From: Scytonema sp045865695
Lineage (GTDB): Bacteria > Cyanobacteriota > Cyanobacteriia > Cyanobacteriales > Nostocaceae
Assembly (NCBI RefSeq): GCF_045865695.1
Contig: NZ_BAACAP010000220.1
Span: 1-64,000 of the forward strand
Direction: 5' to 3'
DNA: 64,000 nt
The notes beneath the pieces were generated by a model. That model was not told where the DNA came from, ran no database searches, and saw only the letters and a list, made by a program, of their open reading frames with translations. A program made the position numbers and the translations under genes. Shown in pieces: positions 60,037-64,000 of this stretch (the stretch's first letter is position 1; every line of letters begins with the position of its first letter).

Positions 60037-60107
60037 GCTATAGCAATACTGTGCTTCCTCAAGTTGACAATACGTAGTTTTAAATTCTCATGAGTGAAGT
60101 TGGCCAT
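60027..60107 (-). CDS. very short ORF behind a strong Shine-Dalgarno
   Basis: AGGAGGT at 60114-60120 is followed after six bases by ATG 60107 and a 26-residue frame (MANFTHENLKLRIVNLRKHS...) that ends inside the 3' end of fghA on the opposite strand. It could be a microprotein, the cut 5' end of a lost gene, or chance. No family recognised. Confidence 0.25.
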   Translation of the reverse strand: MANFTHENLKLRIVNLRKHSIAIAYS

Positions 60108-60120
60108 TTTTGTACCTCCT

Positions 60121-60460
60121 GTTCCTTTGCGTAAGTCCTGCTGTCAATACTTTTCATCTATCTTAAACAAGATTAATACTGTATAAATAATTTCATATTT
60201 AATTGATTTCTAAATTTGATTTTTGTGACAAAATAGATTCCGTAGTTAAAACTCTCGCAACGCTAAATTAGGTTTTTGGTTAAACATAACAATCTGATGG
60301 ATCTGTCAAGGTAAGATTTATCCTAAGTATTTTACTTAGTAAGTTTTCCACAAAGTCTGGGGAAAGCTTAAGTAAATTTACTCATTGAAAAAGTTGCTAT
60401 TTAACTTATAACAAATTATCCAAAGTAACTTCGAGCGCGAAATACTTATCAACACTAATT
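60121..60460. other. 340-bp AT-rich interval
   Basis: No gene or clear repeat seen. Presumably holds the EamA transporter promoter. Confidence 0.5.
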
Positions 60461-61402
60461 ATGATCGATAAAGCAGAATTCTCACAGCCACAAATAAAGC
60501 CAGCACTTGATTTGATTGATTTAACCTTATTATTTATAGCAGTAGTGATTTTATCCTTAGCTGCAATATTTATCAAATTGAGCGAAAACGAACTAGATCC
60601 AAATGCGACAATCTTTAATCGCTTTTGGATTGGGAGTATAGCACTCTTGGTGTGGAAAGCGATCGCTCCGCGCAACACAACATCCCTTGACTATGAAGTG
60701 CAATCATCATGGACAATTCGCGATCTAGCCCTTGTTGTAATATCATGTGGGATTTCTATGCTATGCTTACTCACTTGGGCTTGGTCTATAACTCAGACGA
60801 GCGTTGCCAACTCAAATTTACTGCATAATCTGACACCAATTTTCGCCACATTAGGAGGCTGGCTATTTTTGGGTCATTTCTTTGATGGCAGATTTCTCAT
60901 TGGCTTAGTACTAACATTGGGGGGAGCGATCGCTGTTGGAGTTGAAGATTTGCATGTGACACCGCAACACTTTATCGGTGATACTGTTGCTTTACTCTCT
61001 GCTGTGTTCTATGCTGGAAGCTTTCTCATTAGCTCACAGCTACTCAGCAAGTTTTCAGCAACAACCATACTCCTGTGGAATTGCACGGTTGGCGCTTTAT
61101 CGATCCTCCCAATTGTCGTAAGCAGCGAAAATCAAATTTTCCCCAGTTCTGGTTCCGGATGGTTGGCAGTCATCGGCTTAGGTGTTCTGTGCCAAGCGAT
61201 CGGTCAGGGAATTGTAACTTCTAGCCTCAAAAATTTTTCTGCCGGATTTGTTTCCCTTTTCTTGCTGCTGGAGCCACTTATAACTGCAATCTTTGCTCAG
61301 GTCATCTTTGCAGAAAGGTTAAGTATCCTCAACTGGGTAGCTTTTTTCGTAGTTATGGTAGGCATATACGTAGCAAAATCTGGTAAAGGCGCAGAACAGT
61401 AA
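60461..61402 (+). CDS. EamA/DMT family transporter
   Basis: 313 residues with ten hydrophobic helices in two EamA halves (helices from ~22-40 onward; second half after GDTVALLSAVFYAGSFLISS). Matches the drug/metabolite transporter superfamily. Conserved first-half ending LLHNLTPIFATLGGWLFLGH and second-half LLLEPLITAIFAQVIFAERL. Solute unknown. Alone on the plus strand, 240 bp before the GCS2-type ligase. Confidence 0.92.
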   Translation: MIDKAEFSQPQIKPALDLIDLTLLFIAVVILSLAAIFIKLSENELDPNATIFNRFWIGSIALLVWKAIAPRNTTSLDYEVQSSWTIRDLALVVISCGISMLCLLTWAWSITQTSVANSNLLHNLTPIFATLGGWLFLGHFFDGRFLIGLVLTLGGAIAVGVEDLHVTPQHFIGDTVALLSAVFYAGSFLISSQLLSKFSATTILLWNCTVGALSILPIVVSSENQIFPSSGSGWLAVIGLGVLCQAIGQGIVTSSLKNFSAGFVSLFLLLEPLITAIFAQVIFAERLSILNWVAFFVVMVGIYVAKSGKGAEQ

Positions 61403-61642
61403 TGCCCGCGTCAAAAAAGTAACCTATTTAGGTATGTAGTTGCGCTGTCTTCGCTCTTAGCAACTACGTACCTATTAAAACAAATATCAACAGCCAAAAG
61501 AAAGAAATATAGTGTGAGAAAACGGTTCGGTGGGAAGTCGAAAAACCTTGCAACCTCCAGGTATAATTGCGATTACGATATCAACCATCGGCGACAGACA
61601 CACAGCAACCGTTAAAGCGTTTAAGCGCAGGAGAGATTTGGT

Positions 61643-62767
61643 ATGTCAGGGCAAGTACAAAGGGCAGAAGACTTCACCCTCGGTGTCGAAGAGGAATATC
61701 AAATTATTAACCCTACAACGCGGGAGCTTAGTTCCCGCGTGCAGCAAATTCTCCCCATCGCACAGAAAGCTCTTGGCGACAAGGTGCAGCCTGAAGCTCA
61801 GCTCTCACAAATAGAGATTGGCACACCCGTGTGTCGAACACTCGGCGACGTGCGTGCAGAACTTGTACGTTTGCGACGGGAAGTCATTGCTGCCGCAGCT
61901 ATTGACGGAAAGCAAATCGCAGCAGCTGGAACGCACCCATTTTCATCGTGGGAACAACAGCAGATGACGCCCAAAGAACGTTATCAAGATCTGTTGCGAG
62001 ATTATCAACAACTCGGTCGCGAACTGATGATCTTTGGCTGTCACGTACATGTTGGCATCAGCGATCGCAATATGGCGATCGCTGTCATGAACCGTGCGCG
62101 AGTGTGGCTAGCCCCATTACTTGCGCTCTCTACTTCCTCGCCCTTTTGGTTAGGTACGGATACTGGCTATGCAAGTTATCGTACAGAAATTTGGAGCAGA
62201 TGGCCTATATCAGGTCCACCATTAATTTTTGAGTCACAAGCAGAATACGAAGCGCTTGTAGAAGCTCTGATTGCAACTGGAAGTGTAGAAGAGGCGACGA
62301 AGATTTACTGGGATATGCGTCTTTCTGAACGTTACCCAACTGTAGAGTTTCGCATCACTGATGTATGTATGACGGTGGACGAAGCAGTAACGATCGCGGG
62401 GCTAGTGCGGGCGTTGGCACGAACCTGTTACTCGCAAGCACTTGCAGACAAACCGTTTCCAGCAGTGCGTCACGAACTTATACGCGCGGCTCACTGGCGT
62501 GCTGCACGTTATGGCTTAGATACAGAATTGGTAGATATTGAGGAAATGCGTGCTGTTCCAGCGCGAGATCTAATAGATAAATTTCTAGCCTTTGTACGCC
62601 CAGCACTAGAAGAGTATGGAGAATGGGACGAGATTTCATCGCTTGTACGCGAGACGATGCAGCAAGGGAACGGCGCAACACGGCAGCGCGAAGTATACAA
62701 GCGTACAGGACGCTTGGAGGATGTCGTTGATTTTATCGTTGCCCAGACAGCTAAAGGTATTGCCTAA
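61643..62767 (+). CDS. carboxylate-amine ligase, YbdK / GCS2 type
   Basis: 374 residues of the glutamate-cysteine ligase type 2 family. Family markers: the N-terminal DFTLGVEEEYQIINPTTREL, QLSQIEIGTPVC, GTHPFSSWEQQ, FGCHVHVGISDRNMAIAV and RYPTVEFRITDVCMTVDEAV. AGGAG lies a few bases before ATG 61643. YbdK-like enzymes have weak gamma-glutamylcysteine synthetase activity, and cyanobacterial glutathione synthesis uses a related GshA. It is a candidate first enzyme of glutathione synthesis, but the role is not proven. The window also has GST and phytochelatin-synthase-like genes. Confidence 0.9.
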   Translation: MSGQVQRAEDFTLGVEEEYQIINPTTRELSSRVQQILPIAQKALGDKVQPEAQLSQIEIGTPVCRTLGDVRAELVRLRREVIAAAAIDGKQIAAAGTHPFSSWEQQQMTPKERYQDLLRDYQQLGRELMIFGCHVHVGISDRNMAIAVMNRARVWLAPLLALSTSSPFWLGTDTGYASYRTEIWSRWPISGPPLIFESQAEYEALVEALIATGSVEEATKIYWDMRLSERYPTVEFRITDVCMTVDEAVTIAGLVRALARTCYSQALADKPFPAVRHELIRAAHWRAARYGLDTELVDIEEMRAVPARDLIDKFLAFVRPALEEYGEWDEISSLVRETMQQGNGATRQREVYKRTGRLEDVVDFIVAQTAKGIA

Positions 62768-63105
62768 TTTTATGAATTTGCATAACATTGAATGCTAAAT
62801 TCTATGCTAGTTGTGTTGCGAAAACTCCTTATTTAATTGGTACTTTTTCCCAAGCTGGAAAAGTAAGAACAAAAACGTCTCTTATACCTACATTTTCTGA
62901 TAAAGGTTCAATGCGCCATGTGTTTCAGCTGAGTCTCTCGGCTAGTTACAAGCACCATCCCCTTGTAGGTGGTGCAGTTGACAGGTTATTAAGGGACTCC
63001 CAAATAAAAAAAATACTCAATTTTTTCTTGTGGTGCGGGCTTCTAGCCCGCCACTAGTATAGGACGGGCGGGGACGCTCCGCAGTCGCACGCCACTTGCG
63101 GGACT
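62768..63105. other. interval without an intact gene
   Basis: A short frame (62788-63057) reads LIGTFSQAGKVRTKTSLIPT and KHHPLVGGAVDRLLRDSQIK but has no good start and no known family. It ends in a CTTCTAGCCCGCC element. Treat as non-coding or remnant. Confidence 0.45.
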
Positions 63106-63106
63106 C

Positions 63107-63240
63107 GGGGGGAACCCTCCGCAGTCGCCTCAACGGGGGGCTTTGGGGTCCCCTCTGGGGTTGGGGGGGAACCCTCCGCAGTTGCTTCAACGGGAGGCTT
63201 TGGGGTCCCCTCTGGGGTTGGGGGGGAACCCCCGCAACGC
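63107..63240. repeat. 57-bp tandem repeat, 2.3 copies
   Basis: Unit starts GGGGGGAACCCTCCGCAG and contains GGGGTCCCCTCTGGGGTTG. Copies begin at 63107, 63164 and 63221 (partial). The period is a multiple of three. It shares the CCCCTCTGGGG word with the insertion in glgP. Confidence 0.9.
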
Positions 63241-63407
63241 ACTGCTCTCCGCACGGTGAGCCAGCGCTGCAGGAGGGTTTCCCGAACTCACAGCGACTGG
63301 CGAACCCCGAACGCGAGTGCGTCTCCGCGCTTGAGATAGGGGCGCTGCTCTCCGTACCACAAGATTGGGTAATTTATTTCTTGGAAATCCCTAAATTCCT
63401 TGTGCCG

Positions 63408-64000
63408 TTATGTGGAAAGTAACATCTCCCTAACTGCTCGCAGAGATGATTCCACTGCACCCTCTATCCAAGCGAATTGGATTGAAGCATGTTCCCCCGC
63501 AAAATAGATGCGACCTTCAGGTGCAATTACATCCTTATATAATCCCAATTGCTGATAAGGCTTCATGAAAGTGAAAGCCCCCTGGCTCCAACGATGATTG
63601 TCCCAATTCCAACTTTCCATTCGCTGTAGTACGCCATTCTCATTAATTTGAGGATGAATTAAGCCCAGTGCTTGCTGAACAACCTCATGACGCTTCCTTG
63701 GGCGCAGATCCCCTAAACGGCGTGCGCGACTTCCCCAACTGTAAGAAGCTAGCATTACACCAGGACTAGCTGAGACTTCAGGATCTTTAGCTCGAGCATT
63801 GTCATTGGGATAATAGGTTGTTGCTATGGGCAAATCGCTGTATGTACCACCACCATAGATTCCGTCATCAGCTTCCCAAAAACGACGGTTGGCTAGAGCT
63901 AGCACTTTCACAGAAGATTCATAAAATAGCTCTCGAATAGCTCGTTGCTTGCTTCCAGAAAAAGGCGTATTGAGTCGAGATAGGACTGGAAAGGGAATAG
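63408..64000 (-). CDS. flavin amine oxidase, C-terminal part
   Basis: The frame is open to the window end (IPFPVLSRLNTPFSGSKQRA...), so the gene is cut there. Visible ~197 residues match the C-terminal half of FAD-dependent monoamine / L-amino acid oxidases: VKVLALANRRFWEADDGIYG, VMLASYSWGSRARRLG, WDNHRWSQGAFTFMKPYQ and the FAD end motif RIYFAGEHASIQFAWIEGAV. It oxidises amino groups, likely of an L-amino acid, giving ammonia and peroxide. The N-terminal FAD-binding GxGxxG motif lies outside the window. Confidence 0.9.
   Translation of the reverse strand, partial: IPFPVLSRLNTPFSGSKQRAIRELFYESSVKVLALANRRFWEADDGIYGGGTYSDLPIATTYYPNDNARAKDPEVSASPGVMLASYSWGSRARRLGDLRPRKRHEVVQQALGLIHPQINENGVLQRMESWNWDNHRWSQGAFTFMKPYQQLGLYKDVIAPEGRIYFAGEHASIQFAWIEGAVESSLRAVREMLLST

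Noticed and set aside
62788..63422. Open frames in the GC-rich 57-bp tandem repeat region
   Set aside because: Repeat-driven frames with no start context or family match.

Overview
This window looks like the chromosome of a large-genome filamentous cyanobacterium, most likely in the Nostocales. The reasons are the many GCGATCGC (HIP1) octamers, the short tandem heptamer repeats between genes (CAGTGAC, GGGATTA/G, GTGGTTA, GGGCAGA), the dispersed palindromic repeats (CTCGTTCCCAGGCT type, GTAGGGGCG type, GGTGGGCAATGCCCACC type), and cyanobacterial-style proteins such as a fibrillin (PAP), a phytochelatin-synthase-like protein, a short-form alpha-glucan phosphorylase and a B12-type radical SAM protein. 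No rRNA, tRNA, complete transposase or phage structural gene was recognised.

Layout. 1-2766 holds tldD (5' end outside the window) and pmbA/tldE. 2914-10587 is dominated by two long CRISPR arrays in the same orientation (38 and 34 recognised repeats of 37 bp). Each is preceded by a near-identical 227-bp leader. Only a small membrane protein and an MFS transporter lie between them, and no cas gene is in the window. 10595-12177 has a YdeI/OmdA-family protein, a catalase-like gene scrap and an ArsR-ClpN fusion. 12344-17520 is a cluster of a HisD-like dehydrogenase, an APH-fold kinase, a HAD phosphatase and a HisC-like aminotransferase. The HisD-like protein has changed metal-ligand positions, so this may be an accessory pathway rather than histidine synthesis. 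17592-21259 is a rearranged block: a ParDE toxin-antitoxin pair, a mosaic of broken gene copies, three unknown genes and an HTH regulator with a palindromic operator. 21290-29297 is mostly housekeeping (pyrB, CBS protein, mnmE, metF-like, trpS, PAS histidine kinase). 29377-35811 is a TetR/GST/flavin-oxidoreductase locus, followed by fibrillin, several broken genes and a radical SAM protein. 35833-47453 holds unknowns, a membrane hydrolase, phytochelatin synthase, hsp20, an FHA-PrsW fusion, an Rpn-like nuclease, a pyruvate-kinase-like protein lacking the B domain, two RelE/ParE-like proteins and a DUF429 protein. 47496-59107 has glgP (with a repeat-derived insertion), a GHMP-kinase pseudogene, a DUF697 GTPase, a TPR protein, ddl and miaB. 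59191-64000 has an S-formylglutathione hydrolase, an EamA transporter, a YbdK/GCS2-type ligase and the 3' end of a flavin amine oxidase.

Themes. First, CRISPR memory is large (about 70 spacers) and the two arrays share a leader, so they are probably served by one Cas machinery encoded elsewhere. Second, fragments of genes in this window occur again as short, often chimeric copies in intergenic DNA (18301-18892, 27474-27568, 35751-35811, 42646-42800), which suggests repeated template-switch or microhomology-driven duplication. Third, thiol chemistry recurs in scattered genes (GST, phytochelatin synthase, S-formylglutathione hydrolase, GCS2-type ligase), but they do not form one operon. All functional calls are by-eye family recognition; no database search was run.
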